From Kallipyga massiliensis ph2 (lineage in GTDB: Bacteria > Bacillota > Clostridia > Tissierellales > Peptoniphilaceae), in contig NZ_HE978585.1 of assembly GCF_000311985.1 (NCBI RefSeq), forward strand, positions 1,069,443 through 1,133,442: a stretch of 64,000 nucleotides of DNA. Direction: 5' to 3'. Below, in pieces: positions 15,773-24,378 of this stretch. The notes below the pieces were generated by a model that saw nothing but the letters and a program-made list of their open reading frames with translations, made no database searches and was not told the origin of the DNA. Within the stretch, counting starts at the first letter, position 1. Each line of letters starts with the position of its first letter. The position numbers were made by a program, and so were the translations under genes.

Positions 15773-16794
15773 AAATCAAAGGAAGGGACCGGGACTACCG
15801 GATCCACCTGGGTCGGGGGTCCCTCCGGTCCCTGGGCCACTATATGGACCTGAACCGGAGGGTCCTCATCTTAGCCGATGAGGACATTCCCGACACCTAC
15901 CTTGACCAGGTGGCCTGCCAATGCCAATCCCCCTGCCCGGTCCGAGTCCCCTCCGGAGAGGGGGCCAAGAGCCTGGAAAGCTACGAGTCCATCCTTCGGG
16001 CCATGGTGGAGGAGGGATTTACCCGGAGAGACTGCCTCCTGGCCCTGGGAGGTGGGGTCGTTGGGGACCTGGGGGGATTTGTGGCGGCCAGCTACATGAG
16101 GGGGATTGATTTTTATACGGTCCCCACCAGCCTCTTGGCTCAGATCGACTCCTCCATCGGTGGAAAGACGGCCTTGAATTTTGGGGGGTTTAAGAATATG
16201 ATTGGGGCCTTCCACCACCCCCGGTCGGTGGTGGTGGATCCGGATACCCTGGACAGCCTCCCCGACCGCCAATTCAGGAACGGGATGGGGGAGGTGATCA
16301 AGACAGCCGCCATCCTGGACCCGGACCTTTACCGGGCCCTCTGTGACCACGAGGCGGAGGACCGGATGGAGGAGGTCATCATGGCCTGCCTCCGGTCCAA
16401 GGCCCGGATCGTCGAGGAGGACTTTACCGACCATGGGGTCCGCCAGGTCCTGAACTTCGGCCATACCGTGGGCCACGCCATCGAAGCCTCATCAGACCTC
16501 CTCCATGGGGAGTCGGTGGCCGTGGGCATGACCTACTTTGCCTCGGCCGGAGTCTTGGAAAGTCTCCTCCCTCTCCTGGAATCCTACGGTCTTCCCACCC
16601 GGACCCCTGTCCCGGCGGTTACCCTCTTCCGGGCCATCCTCCACGACAAAAAGCTGGACCGGGGGGAGGTCCGGGCCATCTTCCTGGAGGAAGTGGGCCA
16701 TCCGGAAATCCGTCGGATCAGCCTGGAGGAGATGGAAGACCTCCTTCAGAAGAAGGAAGAAGAAAATGTCAACAAGGAGGACACCCGTGTCTGA
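15763..16794 (+). CDS. aroB: 3-dehydroquinate synthase
   Basis: The second enzyme of the shikimate pathway (343 residues), converting DAHP to 3-dehydroquinate with NAD+ and a divalent metal. Recognisable elements are the NAD-binding ALGGGVVGDLGGFVAASYMRG, TSLLAQIDSSIGGKTALN, the metal-ligand glutamate in GMGEVIKTA, and the histidine motifs LNFGHTVGHAIE and LHGE. A short charged C-terminal tail ends in the aroC overlap. Its ATG lies within the end of the ABC exporter gene and its stop overlaps the aroC start by 8 bases, so expression is coupled. Confidence 0.95.
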   Translation: MDLEIKGRDRDYRIHLGRGSLRSLGHYMDLNRRVLILADEDIPDTYLDQVACQCQSPCPVRVPSGEGAKSLESYESILRAMVEEGFTRRDCLLALGGGVVGDLGGFVAASYMRGIDFYTVPTSLLAQIDSSIGGKTALNFGGFKNMIGAFHHPRSVVVDPDTLDSLPDRQFRNGMGEVIKTAAILDPDLYRALCDHEAEDRMEEVIMACLRSKARIVEEDFTDHGVRQVLNFGHTVGHAIEASSDLLHGESVAVGMTYFASAGVLESLLPLLESYGLPTRTPVPAVTLFRAILHDKKLDRGEVRAIFLEEVGHPEIRRISLEEMEDLLQKKEEENVNKEDTRV

Positions 16795-17923
16795 TCTTTT
16801 TGGAAAATCCGTCCAGCTCAGCCTCTTTGGAGAAAGCCATAGTCTGGGCATGGGCTTTGTATTAACCAACCTCCCTCCGGGCCTCCCCATTGACAAGGAC
16901 TATATTGAAGAGGCCCTGGGCCGGCGGCGGGGTCTGGAATCCGTATCCACCCCCCGTCGGGAAAAGGATGATTATGTCTTCCTTTCCGGGATCCGAAAGG
17001 ACCCGGAATCCGGGAGGATTTGGGCTTCCGGAACCCCCCTGGCTGTCTTAATCTGGAACAAGGACTTGGATGCCAAGCCCTATGAGGATCTTAAGGACCT
17101 CCCTCGGCCCAGCCATGCGGACTACACCGGAAATATCCGCTACCGGGGCTTCCAGGACTACCGGGGCGGGGGGGCTTTCTCAGGTCGTTTGACCTGTCCG
17201 GTGGTTTTTGCCGGGGCCATGGTCCGGAAGGTCCTGGAAGACCGGGGGATTTTCGTTGGGAGTCATATTGCCCAGGTCGGCCCCCTGGAAGACAGTCGAT
17301 TTGCAGACTGCGGGGACCCGAAAGAGGCAGTGAAGAGAGTGGCGAAATCCGACTTTCCCCTGGTGAATGATGACCTTCGGTCCGACTTCCTGACCCTCCT
17401 GACCCGGGCCAGGGAGGAGAAAGATTCCCTGGGTGGCCGGCTGGAGACCATGGTTACCGGATTGGGGCCTGGCTATGGGAGCCTCTTTTTTGATAAGTTG
17501 GATGCTCGCCTGGCCCACGCCATCCTGACCATACCCGGGGTAAAGGGAATTTCCTTCGGATCGGGTTTCCAGCTGGCGACGATGAAGGGGTCCCAGGCCA
17601 ACGACCCCATGGTCATGACCAAAAAGGGGCCGAGCTTTCTGACCAACCATTCGGGGGGGATCCAAGGGGGGATTTCCAACGGCATGCCTCTGGTTTTCCA
17701 AACGGTCGTCAAACCCACCCCCTCCATCGGAAAGGTCCAGAGGACGGTCAACCTGAAAACAGGTAAAGAAGAGGAGATCCACATTCGCGGCCGCCACGAC
17801 CCGGCCATCGTCCACCGGGTCTATGAGGTGGTCAATTCCTTAACCGCCCTGGTTCTTTTTGACTTGATTTTGTCCCAGGAGGGTCCGGATTCCTTTCTTT
17901 CTCCGGAAGATCCCCGGTCCTGA
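16787..17923 (+). CDS. aroC: Chorismate synthase
   Basis: The last common aromatic enzyme (378 residues), making chorismate from EPSP with reduced FMN. The N-terminal FGKSVQLSLFGESHS carries the conserved histidine, though the usual GESHG reads GESHS. HADYTGNIRYRGFQDYRGGGAFSGRLT, FGSGFQLATMKGSQANDP and SGGIQGGISNGMPL are further family blocks. The GRGGGR-type arginine is replaced (GGGAFSGRLT), similar to the GGGHFSGRLT form of clostridial enzymes. A GTG start at 16787 is preferred: AAGGAGG at 16774-16780 gives 6-base spacing. An ATG at 16766 in the same frame has no such site. Whether it has its own flavin reductase activity cannot be told. Confidence 0.93.
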   Translation: MSDLFGKSVQLSLFGESHSLGMGFVLTNLPPGLPIDKDYIEEALGRRRGLESVSTPRREKDDYVFLSGIRKDPESGRIWASGTPLAVLIWNKDLDAKPYEDLKDLPRPSHADYTGNIRYRGFQDYRGGGAFSGRLTCPVVFAGAMVRKVLEDRGIFVGSHIAQVGPLEDSRFADCGDPKEAVKRVAKSDFPLVNDDLRSDFLTLLTRAREEKDSLGGRLETMVTGLGPGYGSLFFDKLDARLAHAILTIPGVKGISFGSGFQLATMKGSQANDPMVMTKKGPSFLTNHSGGIQGGISNGMPLVFQTVVKPTPSIGKVQRTVNLKTGKEEEIHIRGRHDPAIVHRVYEVVNSLTALVLFDLILSQEGPDSFLSPEDPRS

Positions 17924-17944
17924 CCGAAAACGAAAGGAGGGACC

Positions 17945-19213
17945 ATGCATACCTACGGACTCTTAGGCTGGCCCTTGGCCCAGAGCTTTTCTCAAGACAT
18001 CCACCGACGCTTGGCGGACTATTCCTATGCCTATTTTGAAGTTCCTCCCGACTCCTTTGCCGAATTTATGACCCAAAGGGCCTTCCGGGCCATTAATGTG
18101 ACCATTCCCTACAAGGAGGCGGTCATTCCCTATTTGGAGGGGATGGATGAGGGGGCCTGGGCCTGTGGGGCGGTCAATGTGGTGGTCAACCGGGAGGGAA
18201 AGCTCTACGGTTACAATACAGACGTCCTGGGCATGGAGGAGGGGCTAGGCAGGGCCGGCTTCTCCCTGGCCGGCAAGTCCGCCCTGATCTTGGGAACGGG
18301 GGGGACTTCCAAAACCGCCGCCTATGTCCTGAGGAAACTGGGGGCCGGCCGGGTCCGGAAGGTCTCTAGGACCGGGCGAGAGGGGGCCTTGACCTACCAG
18401 CAAGCCCTGGTTCTTGAGAAGGATGTGGACTTTTTGATCAACACCAGCCCGGTGGGCATGGCCCCGGACCCCATGGACCGTTTAGCCATCCCTCCCTCCG
18501 CATTCTCCAAACTGGAGGGGATTTATGATGTGGTCTACAACCCCATCCGGACGCCCCTGGTTATCCAAGGAGAAAAGGAGGGAATTCCCTCCATCGGCGG
18601 CCTCTATATGCTGGTCCTCCAGGCCTTTTATGCCGCCCGGCTCTTCCTTGACCAAGACCTGGACCGGAGTAAAGCGGATAGGGTCTTCCGGGACTTAGTG
18701 GCAGAAAAGCGGAATATCGTCCTGACCGGGATGCCGGCTTCGGGCAAGACCACTGTGGGTCGTTTCCTGGCCTGGAAGATGGGACGGAAGCTGGTGGATA
18801 CCGACCGGGTCATTGAAGATCGAACCGGACGCCACGTCTCGGAGATTTTGCTGGAAGAGGGGGAGGAGGCCCTACGAGACCGGGAGGCCAAGGTCATCTC
18901 GGACCTCCGACTGGAGACCGGTCTGGTTATTTCCACCGGGGGCGGAGCCATCCTCAAGGAGGAAAACCGGGATGCCCTACGGGCCAACGGCCTGGTCTAC
19001 TTCCTGGACCGTCCGGTAGGAGAACTTTTCTCCACCTACCGCCGTCCCTTGACGCCCAACCGCCAGGCCATGGAGGACCGCTACCGGGAACGGGTGGACC
19101 TCTACCGCCAGGCCGATGTTCACTTGGATATCCGGTCCATGGAATCCGACCAGGTGGCAGAGAAAATCATGGCCGATTGGCCCCGACAGTGCCTGATGGG
19201 GGGGCGGTTATGA
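17945..19213 (+). CDS. Fused shikimate dehydrogenase - shikimate kinase (AroE-AroK)
   Basis: One chain of 422 residues carries two successive pathway steps. Residues 1-250 are shikimate dehydrogenase: SFSQDIHR-type shikimate contacts, NVTIPYKEAVIPYL with the catalytic lysine, the aspartate in GYNTDVLG, and the NADP loop ILGTGGTSKTA. Residues about 256-420 are shikimate kinase: P-loop GMPASGKTTVG, DTDRVIE, STGGGAILK and the lid arginines in YRRPLTPN. The family usually encodes these separately, at about 280 and 170 residues. Fusion would channel 3-dehydroshikimate through shikimate to shikimate-3-phosphate. GAAAGGAGG precedes the ATG and the stop overlaps aroA. Confidence 0.93.
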   Translation: MHTYGLLGWPLAQSFSQDIHRRLADYSYAYFEVPPDSFAEFMTQRAFRAINVTIPYKEAVIPYLEGMDEGAWACGAVNVVVNREGKLYGYNTDVLGMEEGLGRAGFSLAGKSALILGTGGTSKTAAYVLRKLGAGRVRKVSRTGREGALTYQQALVLEKDVDFLINTSPVGMAPDPMDRLAIPPSAFSKLEGIYDVVYNPIRTPLVIQGEKEGIPSIGGLYMLVLQAFYAARLFLDQDLDRSKADRVFRDLVAEKRNIVLTGMPASGKTTVGRFLAWKMGRKLVDTDRVIEDRTGRHVSEILLEEGEEALRDREAKVISDLRLETGLVISTGGGAILKEENRDALRANGLVYFLDRPVGELFSTYRRPLTPNRQAMEDRYRERVDLYRQADVHLDIRSMESDQVAEKIMADWPRQCLMGGRL

Positions 19214-20436
19214 CCATTGAGATTTTTCCCTGCCGACTGGAGGGTCGGGTTGAACTCCCGCCTTCCAAGAGCCAGGCCCACCGGGCCCTCTTTTTAGCCT
19301 CTCTTTCGAGTAGGGAGACCTTCTTCCGTCCCTGGGAGGAGAGCCGTGATCTCCTAGCCAGCCGGACCGGTCTGGAGGCCCTGGGTGCCGTCATCCATAA
19401 GGAAGGGGAGGGGGTCAGGGTCCATGGACCCTTGGCCGGTCGGGGCGGGGGAGACCGGTCCCCCCTCACCATCCCTGTAGGGGAGTCGGGGACCAGCCTC
19501 CGCTTCCTCATCCCCCAGGCTATTGCCCTTGACAGACCGGTCCTTTTTCAGGGGGAGGGCCGGCTCATGGACCGCCCCCTGGATGCCTTCCAAGCCCTTT
19601 TCACTGCCCGGGACTTAACCTTCAAGAGGGAGGGAGACAGGCTCCTGGTCAAGGGGCCCCTGGAAGCCGGGGACTTTGTCCTCCCGGGGGACGTCTCCTC
19701 CCAGTTCCTCTCCGGCCTCCTCCTGGCCCTTCCCCGCCTGGAGGGGAGGTCCTCCTTGACGGTGACCAAGCCCTTGGTCTCCACCCCTTATCTTGAGATG
19801 ACCCTGGCCATGATGGAGGATTTCGGCCTGGCCTATGAGGTCCGGGACCGGGGAGACCGGATAATCTATCTTGTGGAAGGCCCCCAGGAGCCCTCGCCAA
19901 AAAAACTGACCCTGGAAGGGGACTGGTCCAACGGAGCCGCCTTGGATCTCTTTAACCTCATTGGCAGCCGAGTGGACCTGAACCGTCCGGAAGGCTCCAG
20001 CCTCCAGGGAGACCGGGACTACCCCCGGTTTTTCCAAGCCCTGGTCCGGGGCCCCGGTCGGGTGGACCTGGAGGACCACCCTGACCTGGGACCCATTCTC
20101 TTCAGCCTGGCCGCCTTGAAGGGCGGAGGTGATTTCACAGGGACCCGTCGGCTCAAGGACAAGGAATCCTCCCGGGCCCAGACCATGCAGGAGGAGTTGG
20201 CCAAGCTGGGCATCGAGGTCCGCCTGGGAGAGGACTGGGCCCGGGTGGAGGCCGGATCTCTCCATCCGCCAAGGGAAACTCTTTCTAGCCATGGTGACCA
20301 CCGCCTGGTCATGGCCCTGGTCCCCCTGCTGACCATCACCGGGGGAATTTTAGAGGGAGAGGAAGCTGTAGACAAGTCCTTCCCCTCCTATTTTGAAAAG
20401 CTGGAAAGCCTATCCCTGAACTACCGCCGTCTTTAA
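19210..20436 (+). CDS. aroA: 5-enolpyruvylshikimate-3-phosphate synthase
   Basis: A 408-residue enzyme that transfers enolpyruvate from PEP to shikimate-3-phosphate. Visible blocks are LPPSKSQAHRALFLASL (substrate lysine and serine), GESGTSLRFLIP (PEP loop), PGDVSSQFLSGLLLALP, RLKDKESSRAQTM and SHGDHRLVMAL. Phe follows the conserved Arg in the PEP loop, where E. coli AroA has Pro101; this GESGxxLRFLIP form is also familiar from other Firmicutes. The usual second catalytic block reads GDWSNGAALDL. ATG 19210 overlaps the previous stop (ATGA). An in-frame TTG at 19177 inside aroEK is less likely. Confidence 0.94.
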   Translation: MTIEIFPCRLEGRVELPPSKSQAHRALFLASLSSRETFFRPWEESRDLLASRTGLEALGAVIHKEGEGVRVHGPLAGRGGGDRSPLTIPVGESGTSLRFLIPQAIALDRPVLFQGEGRLMDRPLDAFQALFTARDLTFKREGDRLLVKGPLEAGDFVLPGDVSSQFLSGLLLALPRLEGRSSLTVTKPLVSTPYLEMTLAMMEDFGLAYEVRDRGDRIIYLVEGPQEPSPKKLTLEGDWSNGAALDLFNLIGSRVDLNRPEGSSLQGDRDYPRFFQALVRGPGRVDLEDHPDLGPILFSLAALKGGGDFTGTRRLKDKESSRAQTMQEELAKLGIEVRLGEDWARVEAGSLHPPRETLSSHGDHRLVMALVPLLTITGGILEGEEAVDKSFPSYFEKLESLSLNYRRL

Positions 20437-20457
20437 GTCATGAGAAAGGAGGCTGAG

Positions 20458-21486
20458 ATGAAAGAAATACGAGACCTGCCCCTTCCCGGGGACTTGAAGA
20501 AAGACCTTCCTCTTTCTTCTGTTTCCGCCTGCCTCCGCCGGTCTAAGATTCGGGAAATGAAGGAAATTCTAACCGGCAGGGATGACCGCCTCATTCTTGT
20601 CATCGGCCCCTGTTCTGCCGACCGGAAGGGTCCAGTCATGGATTACATCAAAAGGCTAGGCCGCCTCCAAAAGGAAGTGTCCGAACAAATTCTCCTGGTC
20701 CCCCGGGTCTACGTCGAAAAACCCCGGACCCGGGGAACCGGATATAAAGGGATGGTGGAATTTCCCGACCCCCTGAAAGGCCCCGATCTCTCCCGTGGGC
20801 TTTTCGCCAGCCGGGACCTCCTCCGGGAGGTCCTGGAGGAAGGCTCTTTTGCCCCGGCCCTGGAGCTGGTCTATCCCGACCACTATGCCTACTTTGATGA
20901 CCTCATGGCTTACCTGACCATCGGGGCCAGGTCGGTGGAAAGCCCGGGTATCCGGATGTTAGCCTCCGGTATGAACCTCCCGGTGGGGGTCAAAAATCCC
21001 ACATCGGGCGACCTCTCGGTGGCCATGGCCTCCCTCCTCTCCATCCAGATGGCCCAGCGCTTCCCCTACCGGGGGAAGGAGTGGGAGAGCTTGGGCAACC
21101 CCTATGCCCACCTCATCCTCCGAGGTTACAGCGACCGGACGGGCCGGCCCAGGCCCAATTTTGGCCCGGAATTCCTGGAAGAGGTCCGGGACCGGTTCAA
21201 GGAAAGCAGGGCAATGAACCCCGCCGTCCTAGTGGATGCCAACCACTCGAATTCCGGCAAGGATCCGGACCGGCAGGTGGATATTATTCGCTCCCTCATG
21301 GACCTTCGTTCCCGCTTGCCCTGGGTCAAGACCCTGGTCAAGGGTTTCATGGTGGAATCCTATCTCCTGGATGGGGCCCAGGCTGAGGATGGGATCGTGG
21401 AGGGGAAGTCCATCACCGACCCCTGTCTGGGCTGGGAAAAGACCCGGACCCTCCTCCTGAACCTGGCCCAAGGAGGGAGAAGATGA
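20458..21486 (+). CDS. 3-deoxy-7-phosphoheptulonate (DAHP) synthase, class I
   Basis: The first committed enzyme of the pathway (342 residues), joining PEP and erythrose-4-phosphate. It is of the AroG/F/H class: LILVIGPCSADRK, PRVYVEKPRTRGTGYKGM, GARSVESPGIRMLASG, VGVKNPTSGDL, LRGYSDRTGRPRPNFG and VDANHSNSGKDP (metal and PEP ligands) are present. A short N-terminal extension like that used for feedback inhibition in AroG is present, with no added chorismate mutase domain. ATG 20458 is chosen because AAAGGAGG at 20444-20451 is correctly placed; an ATG at 20440 is in frame but lies before it. The stop overlaps aroD. Which amino acid inhibits it is not visible. Confidence 0.93.
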   Translation: MKEIRDLPLPGDLKKDLPLSSVSACLRRSKIREMKEILTGRDDRLILVIGPCSADRKGPVMDYIKRLGRLQKEVSEQILLVPRVYVEKPRTRGTGYKGMVEFPDPLKGPDLSRGLFASRDLLREVLEEGSFAPALELVYPDHYAYFDDLMAYLTIGARSVESPGIRMLASGMNLPVGVKNPTSGDLSVAMASLLSIQMAQRFPYRGKEWESLGNPYAHLILRGYSDRTGRPRPNFGPEFLEEVRDRFKESRAMNPAVLVDANHSNSGKDPDRQVDIIRSLMDLRSRLPWVKTLVKGFMVESYLLDGAQAEDGIVEGKSITDPCLGWEKTRTLLLNLAQGGRR

Positions 21487-22205
21487 AGCTGGTCGTCTGC
21501 CTGTCGGCAAGGAACCGGGAAGAGGCTATGGCTCGATTGAACCTTTTGGAGGGCCTGACCTATGACTTCCTGGAATTTCGGGCAGATGCCTGGGACCGAG
21601 CCTGGACTGGGGAAAGTCTCCTGACCATCGTCCGGACCATCAAAAGAAGAATCGGCCCCCACCCCCTGATTTTGACCCTCCGAACCGCCCGTGAGGGAGG
21701 GGAAGATTCCGGGATGGATGAGAAGAAAAAGGCGGTTATCCTGCACGACCTCCTGGAGGCCTGTCTGGAAGGGGGCCCGGGACCTGACCTGGTGGACCTG
21801 GAATGGTCCATGGGGAGGGAGGAAGTTAAGAACTTGGGAGACTTGGTCCGGACGAAAAGGATGGGCCTCATCCTCTCCGCTCACCGCTTTGATGGTCCCT
21901 ACTCCGCCCGGGAGGCGGAGGACCTTTACCTGGATATGGTGGAAGCTGGGTCCGACTACCAAAAGCTGGCTTTCCGGGTGGACCGGTCCGAGGACTTGGA
22001 AGGACCCTCCCAAGGCTTGGCCCGGGCCATGGACCGGAGGCCGGACATCCGTCCCATCCTGGTCGGGATGGGGGAGGCGGGTCGGGCCAGCCGCCTGCCC
22101 GGCCCGACCAATCCCTCTCTTTGGACCTTTGGATGTCTAGGAAAAAAAACCGCCCCCGGCCAGATAGAGGCGGAGGCGGTCAGTCGCTTGCTGAATAAAA
22201 ATTAG
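21483..22205 (+). CDS. aroD: 3-dehydroquinate dehydratase, type I
   Basis: A 240-residue class I (Schiff-base) dehydratase converting 3-dehydroquinate to 3-dehydroshikimate. FLEFRADAW holds the conserved Glu and Arg, LSAHRFDGPY the catalytic His, and YQKLAFRV the Schiff-base lysine. GMGEAGRASRLPG and APGQIEAE contact substrate. It ends the shikimate gene train, overlapping the DAHP synthase stop by four bases. Its stop codon overlaps the stop of the convergent ppk gene, with the terminator lying inside ppk. Confidence 0.93.
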   Translation: MKLVVCLSARNREEAMARLNLLEGLTYDFLEFRADAWDRAWTGESLLTIVRTIKRRIGPHPLILTLRTAREGGEDSGMDEKKKAVILHDLLEACLEGGPGPDLVDLEWSMGREEVKNLGDLVRTKRMGLILSAHRFDGPYSAREAEDLYLDMVEAGSDYQKLAFRVDRSEDLEGPSQGLARAMDRRPDIRPILVGMGEAGRASRLPGPTNPSLWTFGCLGKKTAPGQIEAEAVSRLLNKN

Positions 22206-24376
22206 GAAAAGAAGGACTTGATTCTCGTCCAGAGGGAGGGTCCTTTTTTTTCGTCCGAAGGAAGCTTAACCAGACTTTTTGAGGACTCTTCCATGAAGTG
22301 GTTTTGGGCGATAAAGGGATCCCTTCCATCTTCGATGGGGTGTAAGTCCCCGTCAGGGCCGAAGACTCGGCTTTTTTTGTTGTCCTGGAATTGCCGGTTC
22401 ATGAAGTCCAGTATTTCTTCTTTGATCTGGGGGTCATAGACCGGACAGAGGATTTCCACCCGGTGTTCGGTGTTCCGGGTCATGAGGTCGGCGGATCCGA
22501 TGTAGATCTTGGGATCCTCCTTGCCGAAGATATAGACTCGGGCGTGCTCCAGGAAGCGGCCTACGATGGACCGGCATTCCACGTTCTCGGTCTTGCCCGG
22601 GATTCCGGGAAGGAGGCAGTTGATCCCCCGGATGATCATCTGAACCCGCCCCCCGGCCTGGGAGACATCCGCGACCTTGTCGATGAAGTCCCGGTCGGTG
22701 AAGGAGTTCATCTTGAAGAAGCAGAAGCCCTCAGGGCCTTTTTCCTTTTCATTTTCCATGAGGTCGAGGAGGGTGGGTTTGACGGTGGAGGGGGACTGGA
22801 GGAGGTGCGTGTAGGATCCGAAGAGGTTGCCCAGCTGGAGGTTGCGGAAGAAGTTGTTGGCGTCGTTCCCGATCTCTGGGTCAGCGGTCATGAGGGAGAG
22901 GTCGGAATAGCCCATGGCCGTTGATTCATTGTAGTTTCCTGTCCCGATTTGGGTGATATAGGACCAGGAGTTCCCGTTCTTTAGGGTAAGAAGGGTGACC
23001 TTGGAGTGGACCTTATAGCCTCCCATTCCGTAGATGATGTCGCAGCCGGCATCGTAGAGCTCACGGGAGTAGTCCAGGTTGGACTGCTCATCGAACCGGG
23101 CCCGGAGTTCCATGAGGACCAGGACTTCCTTGCCGGCCTCGGCCGCACGGCAGAGGGCATCCACCAGGCGGGAGTTGTTGGCCAGGCGGTAGATGGTGAT
23201 TTTGATGGAGACCACCCGGTCATCATGGGCCGCCTGGTCCATGAGCTTGAGGTAGGAGTCCATGGAATCGTAGGGGTAGGAGAAGAGCCAGTCCTTTTCC
23301 CGGACCTTCTCGATCAGGTCGCCGGAGAAGCCCATCCGCTCACCCAGACGGGGGAGGTAGCGGTCGTAGGTGTGGTTGATCATGAAGTCCCGGTCCAGGT
23401 ATTCCTTGAGTTCGGAGACATAATCCATGGCCAGGGGCGCATCGGACTGGATGATCTGGTCGGGCTCCAGGCCCAGTTCTCCGCAGAGGAAATCCACAAA
23501 GGCTTCTTTGTCCTTCTCATTGACTTCCACCCGGACGGCCTGGAGGCGGTTTCTCTTTTTCAGGATTTTTTTCATCAAGGACCGGTAGTCCACATCTTCA
23601 TAAGAGACCTCATCATCCGCAGACAGGTCGGCATTCCGGGTAACCCGGATGATGGTCTTCTGAAGGATCTCGAACTTGGGATAGCAGAGGTCCACATGTT
23701 CATAGAGGACCTTAGAGGTCCGGATGAAGGGGTAGCCCAAATCCGTGGGCAGCTTGATGATTTTGGGGAGGAAGTTGGGGATGGGGACGATCCCGTAGGT
23801 GACTTTGCCCTTTTTCTCCAGCTTAAGAATGACGTACTCCGACTTGTTCTCCAGGAAGGGCAGGGGACGGTGAAGGGAGAGGGTCTGGGGGGAAAGGATG
23901 GGGAAGATATAGTCCTGGAAATACTTTTTCACCGCCCGGACCTGGGCATTGGTCAGCTCATCAATGGTGAGGTTATAGACCCCATACTTCTCGAATTCCC
24001 GGTCAATTTTTTCAAAGACCCGGTCTTTGAGAAGATAGAGTTCCTGCATCTTTTGGAAGATGGCCCGGAGCTCGCCGGAAGGGGTCAGCCCGCTCTTGTT
24101 GTCGATATTATCCTCATTAAAGAGGGCCAGGTCGGTCAGCCTGCCCACCCGAACCATGCAGAACTCATCCAGGTTGGAGCAGAAGATCTTAATAAAGTTG
24201 AGCTTTTCAAAAAGAGGGACGTCGTCATCCAGGGCTTCCTCCAGGACCCGGCGGTTGAAATTGAGCCAGGAGAGCTCCCGGTTTTGGGTGAATGAGGTGT
24301 CCCATTTTTCGTTTTCATTGGGGGTATTATCGGCCACGGGGATGTTGTCTGCCAAACGGTTTTCGCCAAGGTCCAT
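22202..24376 (-). CDS. ppk1: Polyphosphate kinase 1
   Basis: A 724-residue enzyme that makes polyphosphate reversibly from ATP. The N-terminal domain starts at NRELSWLNFNRRVLEEA. The two catalytic histidines of PPK1 lie in GGYKVHSKVTLL (autophosphorylated) and FLEHARVYIFGKEDP. YIGSADLMTRNTEHRVEILCPV is a further family block. ATG 24376 is chosen because AAGGAGG (24384-24390) is 7 bases upstream; the TTG two codons earlier is too close to it. It begins 2 bases after the ppx stop, so both are expressed together. The 3' end is convergent with and overlaps aroD. Confidence 0.95.
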   Translation of the reverse strand: MDLGENRLADNIPVADNTPNENEKWDTSFTQNRELSWLNFNRRVLEEALDDDVPLFEKLNFIKIFCSNLDEFCMVRVGRLTDLALFNEDNIDNKSGLTPSGELRAIFQKMQELYLLKDRVFEKIDREFEKYGVYNLTIDELTNAQVRAVKKYFQDYIFPILSPQTLSLHRPLPFLENKSEYVILKLEKKGKVTYGIVPIPNFLPKIIKLPTDLGYPFIRTSKVLYEHVDLCYPKFEILQKTIIRVTRNADLSADDEVSYEDVDYRSLMKKILKKRNRLQAVRVEVNEKDKEAFVDFLCGELGLEPDQIIQSDAPLAMDYVSELKEYLDRDFMINHTYDRYLPRLGERMGFSGDLIEKVREKDWLFSYPYDSMDSYLKLMDQAAHDDRVVSIKITIYRLANNSRLVDALCRAAEAGKEVLVLMELRARFDEQSNLDYSRELYDAGCDIIYGMGGYKVHSKVTLLTLKNGNSWSYITQIGTGNYNESTAMGYSDLSLMTADPEIGNDANNFFRNLQLGNLFGSYTHLLQSPSTVKPTLLDLMENEKEKGPEGFCFFKMNSFTDRDFIDKVADVSQAGGRVQMIIRGINCLLPGIPGKTENVECRSIVGRFLEHARVYIFGKEDPKIYIGSADLMTRNTEHRVEILCPVYDPQIKEEILDFMNRQFQDNKKSRVFGPDGDLHPIEDGRDPFIAQNHFMEESSKSLVKLPSDEKKGPSLWTRIKSFFS
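22212..22251 (+). terminator. Likely terminator of the shikimate operon, inside the 3' end of ppk
   Basis: AAGGAC (22212-22217) pairs with GTCCTT (22240-22245) and runs into eight T residues to 22251, just after the aroD stop. A second GGAC/GTCC pairing within it could compete. It is the only terminator-like structure between the convergent genes and it lies in ppk coding sequence. Confidence 0.6.
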
Positions 24377-24378
24377 CG

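Noticed and set aside
19210-20436. Unusual PEP loop (GESGTSLRFLIP) as evidence of a novel glyphosate-insensitive AroA
   Set aside because: Similar GESGxxLRFLIP loops are common in Firmicutes AroA proteins, so the change is a family trait; sensitivity cannot be read from it.
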